A stretch of DNA of 49,354 nucleotides from the NCBI GenBank assembly GCA_005883075.1, contig VBAX01000052.1, positions 1-49,354 of the forward strand, written 5' to 3'. The position numbers and the translations under genes are program-made. Origin of the DNA: Candidatus Bathyarchaeota archaeon (GTDB taxonomy: Archaea > Thermoproteota > Bathyarchaeia > 40CM-2-53-6). The notes beneath the pieces are model-generated. The model did no database searches, had not been told where the DNA came from, and saw only the letters and a list, made by a program, of their open reading frames with translations. This document shows, piece after piece, positions 29,893 through 39,439 of this stretch (positions are counted from its first letter, which is position 1; the number at the start of each line of letters is the position of its first letter).

Positions 29893-30402
29893 TCATTTTG
29901 CTTTCTGAAGAATTTCGTCCGCGAAAACTGTCCACTTCCCGTTCTCACCTTTCTGCCTAATCTGAATTGACCAAATCCTATTCTTCGAGTTCCACGTGAA
30001 CGTATTATGAAGAGGACCCGTAGGGTACTCGAATACAAACCTGATCGAATCTTGACCTTGCAAGGTTCCGTAGCCAAGTGTCTCGGAGAAGCGGCCGCCG
30101 AATATGTCGATCCAGTGAACAACGTATCGCTCACTCATGTTATCATAGCCGATGAATACCATTGCCTCATACTCAGCATTACTAGGCGTTCCCATGCTCC
30201 CCCGATTTCTGGCAGCTGAGTCTATGAAATGGACTCGGAGGAATTGATGATTGAGAACCCAGTCAGCGTCGCAATATTGCTCGAACTGCTGCCCCGCAAT
30301 TCGCCCGGTCACCTTCCAATTTCCAACGAGTCCCTCCAACAATTTATCTTGGAAGATGTGATGCTCACCATCAACCTCCAATTTGGGGTGATCAGTCGAC
30401 AT
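29893..30402 (-). CDS. DUF1579-like (heme-binding/lipocalin-like) protein
   Basis: LLEGLVGNWKVTGRIAGQQFEQYCDADWVLNHQFLRVHF...YEAMVFIGYDNMSERYVVHWIDIFGGRFSETLGYGTLQGQDSIRFVFEYP. Confidence 0.65.
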   Translation of the reverse strand: MSTDHPKLEVDGEHHIFQDKLLEGLVGNWKVTGRIAGQQFEQYCDADWVLNHQFLRVHFIDSAARNRGSMGTPSNAEYEAMVFIGYDNMSERYVVHWIDIFGGRFSETLGYGTLQGQDSIRFVFEYPTGPLHNTFTWNSKNRIWSIQIRQKGENGKWTVFADEILQKAK

Positions 30403-30616
30403 GTTCCATGTGACATTGTCTGCCGACTACATTTGTATTGGCTTTCTCGATCTGATCTATCTAGCTTGACACGACTTTTCTAGTTGGGACTAATTCGGAA
30501 CCAGTGAGGGAGATTTTGCATATGCACCATGTCTGCCAATTATTGCCAATGAGGATCTCCCTCTTCGAGCCTTTATCGGCTCGCGCAGGAGTCTCGGGGG
30601 CGCTTGCCGCAGGAGT

Positions 30617-31033
30617 TCAGTGCCGTTGATCTGGTAAGGTGTTGAAGAACCACTGGTGCCCGAAGGGGTCTTGTAGTTTGCAGATTCTTCCGTATGGCTC
30701 ATTTTTGACGGGTTGGAGCGCAGTCGCCCCGGCCGCCAATGCCCGTTCAAAGAACAAGTCAACATCCTTCACGTCGACGTGGATGATGACAGGTGTTCCG
30801 CCGAGGGTTCTAGGACTTCTGTTGTGAGTCGGGAATTCGTCGGCAAGCATCACGCGTGCGCCTTCGATCTCGATCTCCGCGTGCCCGATCTTTCCTTCCC
30901 ACGGTATCCGCTCAGAAACCTCCTTTGCTCCAAACGCCTTCGCATAGAAAGCAAGCGCATGTTCCGCATCACGAACAGCTAAGGCTGGCACCGCCCGATT
31001 CTTGATCTTACCAGCTACCATTTTGCTCGGCAT
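30617..31033 (-). CDS. VOC (glyoxalase/PhnB-like) family protein
   Basis: AVRDAEHALAFYAKAFGAKEVSERIP...GARVMLADEFP...VDVKDVDLFFERALAAGATALQPVKNEPYGRICKLQDPFGHQWFFNT. Confidence 0.92.
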   Translation of the reverse strand: MPSKMVAGKIKNRAVPALAVRDAEHALAFYAKAFGAKEVSERIPWEGKIGHAEIEIEGARVMLADEFPTHNRSPRTLGGTPVIIHVDVKDVDLFFERALAAGATALQPVKNEPYGRICKLQDPFGHQWFFNTLPDQRH

Positions 31034-31156
31034 AGAAGATGAAATTCGGTGGATGGGTCATAAGCGTTTCGTGAATCGGCTAAGGAAGAGATTGGAGTAT
31101 CGAGGCTTTGCTGGTCGCTTCATGGTGGGTGCACAGCAGAGAGAGAGGAGGTATGG

Positions 31157-31285
31157 TGGGGCTGGCAGGATTTGAACCTGCGATTTCGTGGGTTCTTGGC
31201 GTGGCGATTCGCTCCCAAGCCACGCGGATTGTCCGGACGCATCGAGGATGTTGTTGTCCTCTAGACCTGGCTATCCGACAGCCCC
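31157..31285 (-). tRNA. tRNA-Pro(TGG) with two introns; CCA at 31154-31156
   Basis: Mature 76 nt: GGGGCTG TC GGAT AGCCAGGTCTA GTCC G CGTGG CTTGGGC CCACG AAATC GCAGG TTCAAAT CCTGC CAGCCCC A. Intron 1 31229-31260 (22/23, 32 nt). Intron 2 31193-31213 (37/38, 21 nt). 76+32+21=129 nt, matching the span. Confidence 0.9.
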
Positions 31286-31541
31286 TCGTTCGCCTCCAAA
31301 GTGCGATGTTGCTTTAGCTCTTACCCTTCTCAATCCACGCTTCGACTCTTTTCTTTCTGACAAAAAGGTGAACCGGAGCTATCTATGCGACCATGATTTT
31401 TGCGTAGTACTAGGTAGGGTCGATCAATCATCTGTGCTGGCCGTGACTCGTGAGAGGCATGCCAGTTTTATACCGGGACCTCTCTACCATATATCTAACA
31501 AACGAAGGGATACAGGACCAAAGACACTCGGTTACAATAAC

Positions 31542-31934
31542 ATGGCTGTCGACAAGAAAGTCCTCAAGACATGCGTCGTCTGCAAACGCAAATTCCTAGG
31601 CTGGTTCTCCGAGAAATACTGCAGCGACGACTGCCGAATAGAAGGAACACGACTAAAGAACAGAAACCGCCAACGGAAAGGGAGGAAAGTTCTCGACCTC
31701 CGCGAAGGAGCCATCAGCCAACAACTAGGCGAACTAGGCCTTGGCGACACACAATACCCAATGTACAACCACGAACTAGTCACCACAATGTACGCTAATG
31801 TTAGTCTCTACCATGGTCGCGACGGAAAGCGACACGTCAGATCCTACTACGATCTTCTGCGAGAGATCGCCAAGCTCAACGGTGGAGACACGAGCAAGAT
31901 TCTCGCCAGGCTCGCACCCCGCGAACAGAACTAG
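31542..31934 (+). CDS. zinc-ribbon protein with basic linker, unknown function
   Basis: MAVDKKVLKTCVVCKRKFLGWFSEKYCSDDCRIEGTRLKNRNRQRKGRKVLD... Listed ORF start (31188) lies within the tRNA; ATG at 31542 is more plausible. Confidence 0.6.
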   Translation: MAVDKKVLKTCVVCKRKFLGWFSEKYCSDDCRIEGTRLKNRNRQRKGRKVLDLREGAISQQLGELGLGDTQYPMYNHELVTTMYANVSLYHGRDGKRHVRSYYDLLREIAKLNGGDTSKILARLAPREQN

Positions 31935-31946
31935 CGATCAAGATTC

Positions 31947-32846
31947 TTACTGCGCGAGACGTCGCAGATCCTGAACCTTACCGAGAAATGTTCCATCAAA
32001 CAAGTACGCCTCCCCATTCTCAAAATCCACAGCACCTGAGCGCAGGACCGGTCCCATGTACTCCTTGTACAACTCCGTCCATCCCTCCTGATAATTCCGG
32101 TTGATCGGCTGTCCCCCGAGGTAATCGTTGAATGATGGCATGATGATACAGTCCGCGTCTGCAACCGAGACCCCGAATTTCTTCTTCACCTCCACCGCCG
32201 CGTCACCTTCAAACCTCGCATCCTCACGTCTCAAGACTCCTGCCGCGAGCTTCTCTCCATCGCTCTTCGCTCTAACCCAGGCCTGGCGGGTGATCCTGAA
32301 CCCTAACGGGTCTTTGAAGACAACGACGGGATGCAAGTGGCCCATGACGAGGAATCTGCATCCGAGGAGTGGTGGCGCCGGCCAAGCATGACCATGGAAT
32401 AATCCAACAGAATCCCAGAGAACCATTCCATTGGACTTGTTGATCTTAACGGACGACGGTGTCAACGGCTCAAGGTTACCATCATGGTTTCCCGGAACCA
32501 CCTCTACATCAGGTATGATCTCGACTAGGCTGTCGAAGAATTCTGGAACGTATTTCCACTCTTCCAGTTCGACCTTGGAAACAGCATGTTTCACATCCCC
32601 TAATAATACTAGGAGCTTGGGATGGGTTTCGGCCAAGATCTTTCGAAGCTTGTCCAGCAGCCTGGGCACTTGAGAGGGCACATGTATTCCCTGGTGCGCC
32701 AAAGTCACTTCCCAGCCGAGATGCAAGTCAGCGATTACAAGGACCCGCTCTCCCTTGTGTTGTAGCAGAAGAGCTGGTTGGTCTGCCACTGGTTTTACGG
32801 TAACCTCGTCAGCCACTAGTATGCCCGCTAGTTCGAAATCGACCAT
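31947..32846 (-). CDS. metallophosphoesterase, COG1407/PdeM-like
   Basis: From ATG 32846: MVDFELAGILVADEVTVKPVADQPALLLQHKGERVLVIADLHLGWEVTLA...LLVLLGDVKHAV...VEVVPGNHDGNLE...GLFHGHAWP...VMGHLHPVV. Confidence 0.85.
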   Translation of the reverse strand: MVDFELAGILVADEVTVKPVADQPALLLQHKGERVLVIADLHLGWEVTLAHQGIHVPSQVPRLLDKLRKILAETHPKLLVLLGDVKHAVSKVELEEWKYVPEFFDSLVEIIPDVEVVPGNHDGNLEPLTPSSVKINKSNGMVLWDSVGLFHGHAWPAPPLLGCRFLVMGHLHPVVVFKDPLGFRITRQAWVRAKSDGEKLAAGVLRREDARFEGDAAVEVKKKFGVSVADADCIIMPSFNDYLGGQPINRNYQEGWTELYKEYMGPVLRSGAVDFENGEAYLFDGTFLGKVQDLRRLAQ

Positions 32847-33321
32847 GTCCAATGAAAAGGTATTCTTATCACGTGACAGCCATCCAGGTAGGGAACTAGT
32901 CTCGCCACCCATCGTAAACGAAAACAGGATACTCAAAGAGGCATGCCAGGAAATAGGCCGGACTAGAACCTTCTCCGAAGAACAGAAGCAGACCTTGACC
33001 AATGTATTCCAGAAAAGGTTCCAGCAAGCACTCGGCCTAGTGGAAGCCGGAAAAGTTCGAAAATACCATTTCTCTCCAAGCGGCAGAACGATCTGGGTGG
33101 TAGCTGGTCGGGGTCGAGACTATCAGGTTCTCCCGGACAGTTTGTTCTGTACATGTGACGACTATTATTTTCGGGTAATGGAGCACAAGAAACAATTGTG
33201 CTACCACATCATCGCTCAACAACTCTCTGAGGCGATGAGCAAGCATGACGCGATTGGTATGACTGACTCACGCTACCCAGAGATTACTTCCAAACTTACT
33301 ATGATCGGTTCACGTGAGTAA
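32845..33321 (+). CDS. SWIM zinc-finger-like protein
   Basis: YQVLPDSLFCTCDDYYFRVMEHKKQLCYHIIAQQLSEA matches CxCx(n)CxH (SWIM). ATG at 32845. Confidence 0.75.
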   Translation: MSNEKVFLSRDSHPGRELVSPPIVNENRILKEACQEIGRTRTFSEEQKQTLTNVFQKRFQQALGLVEAGKVRKYHFSPSGRTIWVVAGRGRDYQVLPDSLFCTCDDYYFRVMEHKKQLCYHIIAQQLSEAMSKHDAIGMTDSRYPEITSKLTMIGSRE

Positions 33322-33380
33322 TCTCAAGGTTTTAGTAGCCGTTTCCGAGGTTGTGCGAGAACGAAGCCGAGTGAGCCGAC

Positions 33381-33530
33381 ATGTCTTACAGCCTTCAACC
33401 GGACCAGGAGTTCGCCTTGCTCCAGCTCCTGCTCTACATCTTCAGCTTCGTCACACTAATCCTGATCTTCCTCTATATCGCAGCTGAACGTCCAGGGGAA
33501 GGAAAGAAGAAGGTCGAAGAGGAAGAATAA
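33381..33530 (+). CDS. 49-aa single-TM protein
   Basis: MSYSLQPDQEFALLQLLLYIFSFVTLILIFLYIAAERPGEGKKKVEEEE; ATG to TAA; below the ORF-track length cutoff. Confidence 0.5.
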   Translation: MSYSLQPDQEFALLQLLLYIFSFVTLILIFLYIAAERPGEGKKKVEEEE

Positions 33531-33561
33531 ATCGTCCCTTTGATGATTACTAGTGCAATAG

Positions 33562-36384
33562 ATGTGGACCTCGGCCTTCTCAACCCTCAAACCCCAAGTC
33601 CTACAAAGGCTTGAGAAAGAAGGCTTCCTGAAAGCCAGCCCGATCCAGGAACTAGCTATCCCCACTATTCTCAGCGGCGAAAACGTTCTACTGATTGCTC
33701 CAACCGGGACTGGTAAGACTCTCGCCGCCATCCTCCCTGTACTCGATAGACTAATCGAAGCTCGAGCAGAGAGAAAGCCTCGGGGAATCTCAGTTCTATA
33801 CGTAACCCCGCTTCGAGCTCTCAACAGGGATCTTCTCCGTCGTCTTGAGGAGATGGGAAAGGATCTCGATATCAAAATTCAGGTCCGACACGGTGACACT
33901 CCGATCAGCGCGAGATCTCGACAGGCAAAGAGCCCTCCAGACGTGATGATTACAACTCCCGAGACACTGCAAGCAATCCTGATCGGAAGGAGAATGAAGG
34001 AACATCTTCGCTCGGTTAGGTGGGTCGTCGTAGACGAAGTCCATGAACTAGCGACAGATGAGAGAGGCGTCCAACTGTCCTTTGCACTAGAACGACTCAC
34101 AGAACTAACCGGCGTCGAGTTTCAGAGAATCGGACTCTCCGCCACCATAGGGGAACCAGAGCGCGTCGGCCAGTTCCTGGTCGGGACCGGACGAAGAGTC
34201 GCAGTATTACGTTCGGACGAGACTAGGGGACTTCAGATTGACGTCCGATCCGTCCATCCTAGCTCGGGAGACAAGAAGGAATCTGTCAACCTTGGCCTAC
34301 CCGCTTCGACCGTGTCCCGTGCTCGGATGATACTCGGCATTATCCAGTCCCACAAGTCAACCTTGGTGTTCACCAATACGCGGGAACATGCTGAAGCGTT
34401 AGCGGCCCAGATTCAGGCAATCGGCGCCAGTGTTCCTGTCCGAGTACACCACGGATCTTTGTCGAGAGAGTTGCGGGAAGAAGCAGAGAAAGAATTCCAA
34501 GAAGGCAAACTCAAAGCACTCATCTGCACAAGCTCCCTTGAGCTAGGAATCGACATCGGCAGCGTCGACTTCATCATCCAATATACCTCTCCGCGAGAAA
34601 CGACAAGGCTGGTCCAGCGCGTCGGTCGCAGCGGACACACATTGGGTGGAACTTCTCGCGGAGTCATTCTGACCATAAACACAGACGACATTCTAGAATC
34701 TGCGGTTTTGATCCAGCGAGCCAGAGAAGGAAGGCTCGAACGGCCGATAATCCATGAGAAAGCTTACGATGTCCTCGCCCATCAGATAATCGGTCTCCTG
34801 CTCCAAAAGGGTCGAATGACGGTTGAGGAAATTGGCGATGTCGTTCATCGCTCCTACCCGTTCCGCGAGATAGATCCGGTGGAACTCGGCCGGGTTATCA
34901 CGCAGCTCGATGAGCTGAGACTGTTGAGAAAGTTCGACCAGTTCCTTACCGCTCGCAATCCCAAAGCGATTCAGTACTATTTCACAAACCTCTCTGTCAT
35001 ACCTGATGTTCAGAAGTATACTGTGTTCGACTTCTTCCGGAAAAGGCGGATCGGAAGCCTCGACCAAGACTTTGTCGCCCGCAGATGCGCAAGCGGAACA
35101 GAATTCATCCTCCATGGTCAGACATGGAAGGTGCTCTCAGTCGACGAGGAACAATATCATGTCGAGGTGGAAGCCGCTCCTCCATCTCTGACCGCCATTC
35201 CTGGCTGGGAAGGGGATATGATTCCTGTCCAGATCGACGTCGCCGAAGAAGTTGGACGTGCCCGCAGAATCATGTCCGATGGAATCGTACCCGACGGCTT
35301 TCTTGAGAAGGGTGAAGTTGACCGGGTAGAGTCCACTCTCTCCGCTCAGAAGCGTCAGGCTCCGATTCCATCTGACAGACTTGTCCTGATCGAAAGCTTC
35401 GAGAACAGTGTGGTAGTCCATTCCTGTTTCGGAAACCTAGTCAACGAGACCCTCGCCACCGCCATGGCCGCCTTATTCGGGTCCCGCCTCGGATCGAACA
35501 TCGGCACACAAGTCGACCAATATCGATTCGCCCTAATTTTCCCACGTCCAGTTAGCGCGTTGTTGGTTGCAGAGGAATTCGGAAAACTCTCGGCTGACGA
35601 TATGGAGAAGATTGTCGGGGATACAATTGACGCCTCAGATCTCTTCGCTTGGAGACACTGGCACGTCCTCCGCCGCCTCGGTGCAGTGAGCCGAGAAGCA
35701 GAGTACAAAGCTCGCCAGGCAAGACTCCTGGTCGACATTTTCAAGGCCTCTATAGCTAATGATGAGACTCGGAGAGAACTCTTCACAGAAAAGCTGGATG
35801 TCAGAGGTGCCAGAACTGTTCTTGAAAGGATTGGATCAGGAGAGATCTCGATCGAAACCATCCAGGATGTGGGTCAGTGCACTCCGTTTGCCCTTCCCAT
35901 TCTTGACAGGATCGTTCCACACGGTCTGCTAAGACCCGCAGTCGAAGAAGCTTCCATTATCGAGGTGGTGAAGAGCAGATTGCTCTCCACTAACCTTCGA
36001 CTACTCTGCATGAACTGCGGAGAATGGGACAGCATACGAGGAGTCGATACCCTCCGGGAAGTCGTGCGATGTCCAAAATGCCGATCGTCTTTGGTAGCTG
36101 CGACGTATCGAAGCAACGATGCACTCGGCCCGATAATCAATAAGAAAAGGAGAGGAAGCAAGTTAAGTCCTGAAGAGGAGAAGGAGTGGATGACAGCGTG
36201 GCGGTCCGCGGGGCTGATTCAGAATTATGGGAAGAGAGCCGGCATAGTTCTAGCAGCTAGGGGAGTCGGACCCACTACCGCGACGCGGATTCTTAGAAAC
36301 CGTTTGGCGAGAGAAGATGACTTATACCTGAGCGTTCTAAGGGCGGAGCGAGAGTTCGAGCGTACCCGAATGTTCTGGGACTAG
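33562..36384 (+). CDS. lhr: Lhr-family DEAD/DEAH helicase
   Basis: LLIAPTGTGKTLAAILPVL, VVVDEVHEL, TLVFTNTREHAEALA, LICTSSLELGIDIGSVDFIIQYTSPRETTRLVQRVGRSGH, and a C-terminal CMNCGE...CPKCRSS Cys pair. Confidence 0.93.
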   Translation: MWTSAFSTLKPQVLQRLEKEGFLKASPIQELAIPTILSGENVLLIAPTGTGKTLAAILPVLDRLIEARAERKPRGISVLYVTPLRALNRDLLRRLEEMGKDLDIKIQVRHGDTPISARSRQAKSPPDVMITTPETLQAILIGRRMKEHLRSVRWVVVDEVHELATDERGVQLSFALERLTELTGVEFQRIGLSATIGEPERVGQFLVGTGRRVAVLRSDETRGLQIDVRSVHPSSGDKKESVNLGLPASTVSRARMILGIIQSHKSTLVFTNTREHAEALAAQIQAIGASVPVRVHHGSLSRELREEAEKEFQEGKLKALICTSSLELGIDIGSVDFIIQYTSPRETTRLVQRVGRSGHTLGGTSRGVILTINTDDILESAVLIQRAREGRLERPIIHEKAYDVLAHQIIGLLLQKGRMTVEEIGDVVHRSYPFREIDPVELGRVITQLDELRLLRKFDQFLTARNPKAIQYYFTNLSVIPDVQKYTVFDFFRKRRIGSLDQDFVARRCASGTEFILHGQTWKVLSVDEEQYHVEVEAAPPSLTAIPGWEGDMIPVQIDVAEEVGRARRIMSDGIVPDGFLEKGEVDRVESTLSAQKRQAPIPSDRLVLIESFENSVVVHSCFGNLVNETLATAMAALFGSRLGSNIGTQVDQYRFALIFPRPVSALLVAEEFGKLSADDMEKIVGDTIDASDLFAWRHWHVLRRLGAVSREAEYKARQARLLVDIFKASIANDETRRELFTEKLDVRGARTVLERIGSGEISIETIQDVGQCTPFALPILDRIVPHGLLRPAVEEASIIEVVKSRLLSTNLRLLCMNCGEWDSIRGVDTLREVVRCPKCRSSLVAATYRSNDALGPIINKKRRGSKLSPEEEKEWMTAWRSAGLIQNYGKRAGIVLAARGVGPTTATRILRNRLAREDDLYLSVLRAEREFERTRMFWD

Positions 36385-36391
36385 AATCTGC

Positions 36392-37528
36392 ATGACGGAG
36401 TCTTCTGAGAATCTCCTCAATCACATACTGGCAAAAAATCCCGGCATGCCCAGAGGAGAGCTCCTCACGCTTATTGAACGGAAGAAACAGGAATCGCACG
36501 GTCTACTGTCGGACGAAGGAGCAACGCGGCTCCTCGCGCAGCAACTTGCGGGTCTATCGGGAGAGGCGGTCAACATTTCAGACCAACGGATTTCAAGCGT
36601 CCAAGCAGGACTATCAGACGCGACTATCTCAGGAGAAATACTTTCCATAAGCCAGTTGCGCGAGTTTCAGCGATCCGACGGGTCTGTAGGCAAGCTCGTA
36701 AGAGTCAAGCTGACAGATGGTTCTGGACAGATCACGTGCGTCCTCTGGGACTCTACGGCGGAGATAGTTGAGAAAGAACAGCTCGGAAACGGGTCCAAGC
36801 TGCGTCTCGCGCATGGCTACACTAGGTTGGGACTTGCGGGAGAAGTCGAGTTTCATTTAGGGTCACGTAGCAATATCGAAGTCTTGAGCAGAACCCCTGC
36901 GACAGAGCTCGCATTTAGTTCCGGCGAAGTACGAGAGAGCTCGCACGTCAACATTTCTCCCGAGACTGTGCGGGTCCGGATTCGAAAGCTGCAGAAGAGC
37001 AGAGGAGAGAAGGGACCTGCGTGGGCATTGTGCGAGAACGAACAGGGTCTTACAATGGCGAAGTTCTGGGATGATAATATGGAGACCGTTCTTTCGATTG
37101 GAGAAGGAAGCGTAATCACGATCAAGAATCCGTGGATCACAGAGAGGAACGGGATGGTCTACCTGAACGCAGGCTCAAGATCCTCCATAACAAAAGAGAC
37201 ACTAGTCAACATCGAGTCTCCTCCACCTGTCACTATTGCATCGATCAAACCTGGTCCTAAACTCTACACTACGCGTGGGGTCGTCGTTGAACGAACAGAT
37301 CCCCGGGAGATCGAGACGAGGGAGGGTAGGAGAACAAGGGTCTCAAATATTAGGGTGGAAGACGGTACAGGTAAGATCAGAATCGCCCTCTGGGATAATC
37401 ATGCCCAACTTGTGGAAACCCTAAGAATGGGAGACGCGATAAGGCTGACAGGAATCAAGGCCCGAGAGTCATCCAACGGAGAACTAGAAGCGTCGACTGT
37501 ATTTCTAACCCAGATCGAGAAATCATAG
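36392..37528 (+). CDS. OB-fold ssDNA-binding protein (RPA/replication factor A-like)
   Basis: Repeated OB domains, e.g. GSVGKLVRVKLTDGSGQITCVLWDSTAEIVEKEQLGNGSKLRLAHGYTR and VSNIRVEDGTGKIRIALWDNHAQLVETLRMGDAIRLTG. Confidence 0.88.
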   Translation: MTESSENLLNHILAKNPGMPRGELLTLIERKKQESHGLLSDEGATRLLAQQLAGLSGEAVNISDQRISSVQAGLSDATISGEILSISQLREFQRSDGSVGKLVRVKLTDGSGQITCVLWDSTAEIVEKEQLGNGSKLRLAHGYTRLGLAGEVEFHLGSRSNIEVLSRTPATELAFSSGEVRESSHVNISPETVRVRIRKLQKSRGEKGPAWALCENEQGLTMAKFWDDNMETVLSIGEGSVITIKNPWITERNGMVYLNAGSRSSITKETLVNIESPPPVTIASIKPGPKLYTTRGVVVERTDPREIETREGRRTRVSNIRVEDGTGKIRIALWDNHAQLVETLRMGDAIRLTGIKARESSNGELEASTVFLTQIEKS

Positions 37529-37546
37529 AGACTCTGCTGAAAGCCC

Positions 37547-37987
37547 ATGATGGCGCTAAGAGTAGGGAAGGACCCTTTCGACTACATCAACGAGGTCAAA
37601 GTCGAGAAGTCTCGCCAGTCAATGAAACGCCGACTCCAGGAGTACCATCCCAAAGCTAGCTCGATTGACACCCTTGAAAGGGTCGACGAGAAACATCATC
37701 TGATAGTTTTCTCAGCAGACTGGTGCTCCGACTGTGTCGCGTACATTCCTGGACTCGCAAAGTCGTTGATAATGGCAAAGAACAACATGCTCCAGGCCCG
37801 CGTCGTGGACTATGACGCGTACCGGGATATGGCAGAGGAATTCAACATTCGAGCGATCCCTACAATAATCGTTTACGACAAGAACTGGAAGGAAATTGGA
37901 AGGTTCGTTGAGACGCCGAAAAGATTCGGCACAGTTGAAGAAGAGCTCTGCGCAATCTTAGGATCAAAGGACACAGCCAAGATCTAA
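37547..37987 (+). CDS. thioredoxin-fold protein (WCSDC active site)
   Basis: HHLIVFSADWCSDCVAYIPGLAKSL...ARVVDYDAYRDMAEEFNIRAIPTIIVYDKNWKEIGRFVE. Confidence 0.88.
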   Translation: MMALRVGKDPFDYINEVKVEKSRQSMKRRLQEYHPKASSIDTLERVDEKHHLIVFSADWCSDCVAYIPGLAKSLIMAKNNMLQARVVDYDAYRDMAEEFNIRAIPTIIVYDKNWKEIGRFVETPKRFGTVEEELCAILGSKDTAKI

Positions 37988-38137
37988 TCATCCCCGGGAC
38001 GTGATCTAGACTGGGTATGACTATGGCCGAGAAGATACTGGCTACTCACTCTGGATAAGAGCACGTGAGGCGTCGAGAGCTTGTCGAAGCCAATATCGAA
38101 AGGTAATGTTATATCGCCCAAAATCTGACTTTTTCAG

Positions 38138-38629
38138 ATGCGCTTTCGCTTGAGCCAGTTGCAGTTTCGGCGGCGCTATCTTGTGGTCTCGGTAGTCTTG
38201 ATGGTGGTGGCTGCATTCCTTATCGTCCGATTTAATGCCGCAAATCCATCCGATCCCCAGAAAGTAGCGTCGCCCCCGTCACCCCAATGTCGGAAGGGTA
38301 ATCCTTTGGAAGGAGTATCAAATCCTCTCCGCTTGCGAGTCATCTCGGACTGCGAGGTAGGAAGCGGAATAGTAAAATCCGTCAATCTCCAGGACGACGG
38401 CGACTGGCGAATCGATGTTAGCCTTAGTCCTCCGTACGGCAAGCTGCTCGACGCTGGAAACGTCAACCGCCAGAACGGTTGGCTAGTGTTGGAACTGATT
38501 CCCAGAGACCAAGCCACAATCTCGGTTCCTCTCGTCGGCAAGCAGATTAGCTTCGTGGGACCATTGGTCTATGACTCCGAGAACTATTGGAACGCCATAT
38601 ACCCGGTCCGGTCGATTCAAGGCGACTAG
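38138..38629 (+). CDS. membrane-anchored hypothetical protein
   Basis: N-terminal TM YLVVSVVLMVVAAFLIVRF, then a ~120-aa soluble domain. Confidence 0.55.
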   Translation: MRFRLSQLQFRRRYLVVSVVLMVVAAFLIVRFNAANPSDPQKVASPPSPQCRKGNPLEGVSNPLRLRVISDCEVGSGIVKSVNLQDDGDWRIDVSLSPPYGKLLDAGNVNRQNGWLVLELIPRDQATISVPLVGKQISFVGPLVYDSENYWNAIYPVRSIQGD

Positions 38630-38665
38630 ATGGTTCCATCAATCCTCTTCTAGCGAGACTTCATT

Positions 38666-39439
38666 CTAGACTAGTCGCGATATTAGTAGGATTAGTCCGA
38701 TCGAGTATGCTGCTGTTCTATGGATCTTTAACAGGAGCCGGGCATTCTTTGTCAGGTCGATTCCATATTCTCTCTCGTTTGTCAGCACGGCCATGTGGTG
38801 CATTTCGACCACTGTTATTCCGAGGAAGACCGCCAAGCCTAGGCCCAACAGGTCTATTCGTGTTGCCTGAATGTAGTAGGCGGCTAGGACGGGCATGAAA
38901 CCCCAGGCTATACCAAAACCAGGGTAGGTGTGGAGCCATTTGGGTTTCTCGATAGGATAGAAGAGGGCGAAGAATCCTCCGAGTATCACAAACACCAGGA
39001 ACCATATGGAGTAGAGAAGTGACATGTAGACTCCCACGGCCATGCCAGCTAGGACCGCGAGAACGCCGACAGTCCTAATCGCTCCCCGGTTCATTTTTGG
39101 GAAGTAGGGGAGGTACTTGTCTTTGCTCGCGGTTATGTCGATGTAATGTGCTCCGATCACGAGGCCGAAGAATCCTGCCAGCATCGTCAATAGATAACGG
39201 TCGAGGTGAAACGCTGGAGCCAGCGTCGAGGTGACCGTGACCCAGGAGAAGAGGACCGTGCTGAATGGCCAGCGGAGACCGAACCACCAGACATTCTTTC
39301 TCCAGACTCCAACAAGGTCAGGTTCCACAAGGGGAAGAACCACTTCGCCCATGCTCCATTCTCTTTCTCGCGGCATATTTAGGAGGTTAGCGGTGTCATC
39401 GGTGTCGGGTTCGCTGACACCAAACGGAGAGTGTCTCAT
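38666..39439 (-). CDS. polytopic membrane protein (possibly distant UbiA-like); start uncertain
   Basis: About seven TM segments, FFGLVIGAHYIDITASKDKYLPYFPKMNRGAIRTVGVLAV. Canonical UbiA NDxxDxxxD not intact. Confidence 0.5.
   Translation of the reverse strand: MRHSPFGVSEPDTDDTANLLNMPREREWSMGEVVLPLVEPDLVGVWRKNVWWFGLRWPFSTVLFSWVTVTSTLAPAFHLDRYLLTMLAGFFGLVIGAHYIDITASKDKYLPYFPKMNRGAIRTVGVLAVLAGMAVGVYMSLLYSIWFLVFVILGGFFALFYPIEKPKWLHTYPGFGIAWGFMPVLAAYYIQATRIDLLGLGLAVFLGITVVEMHHMAVLTNEREYGIDLTKNARLLLKIHRTAAYSIGLILLISRLV

Noticed and set aside
31108-31541. ORFs overlapping the tRNA-Pro locus (31108..31317 and the 5' part of 31188..31934)
   Set aside because: They read through the antisense of a structurally perfect tRNA; the real CDS starts at ATG 31542.
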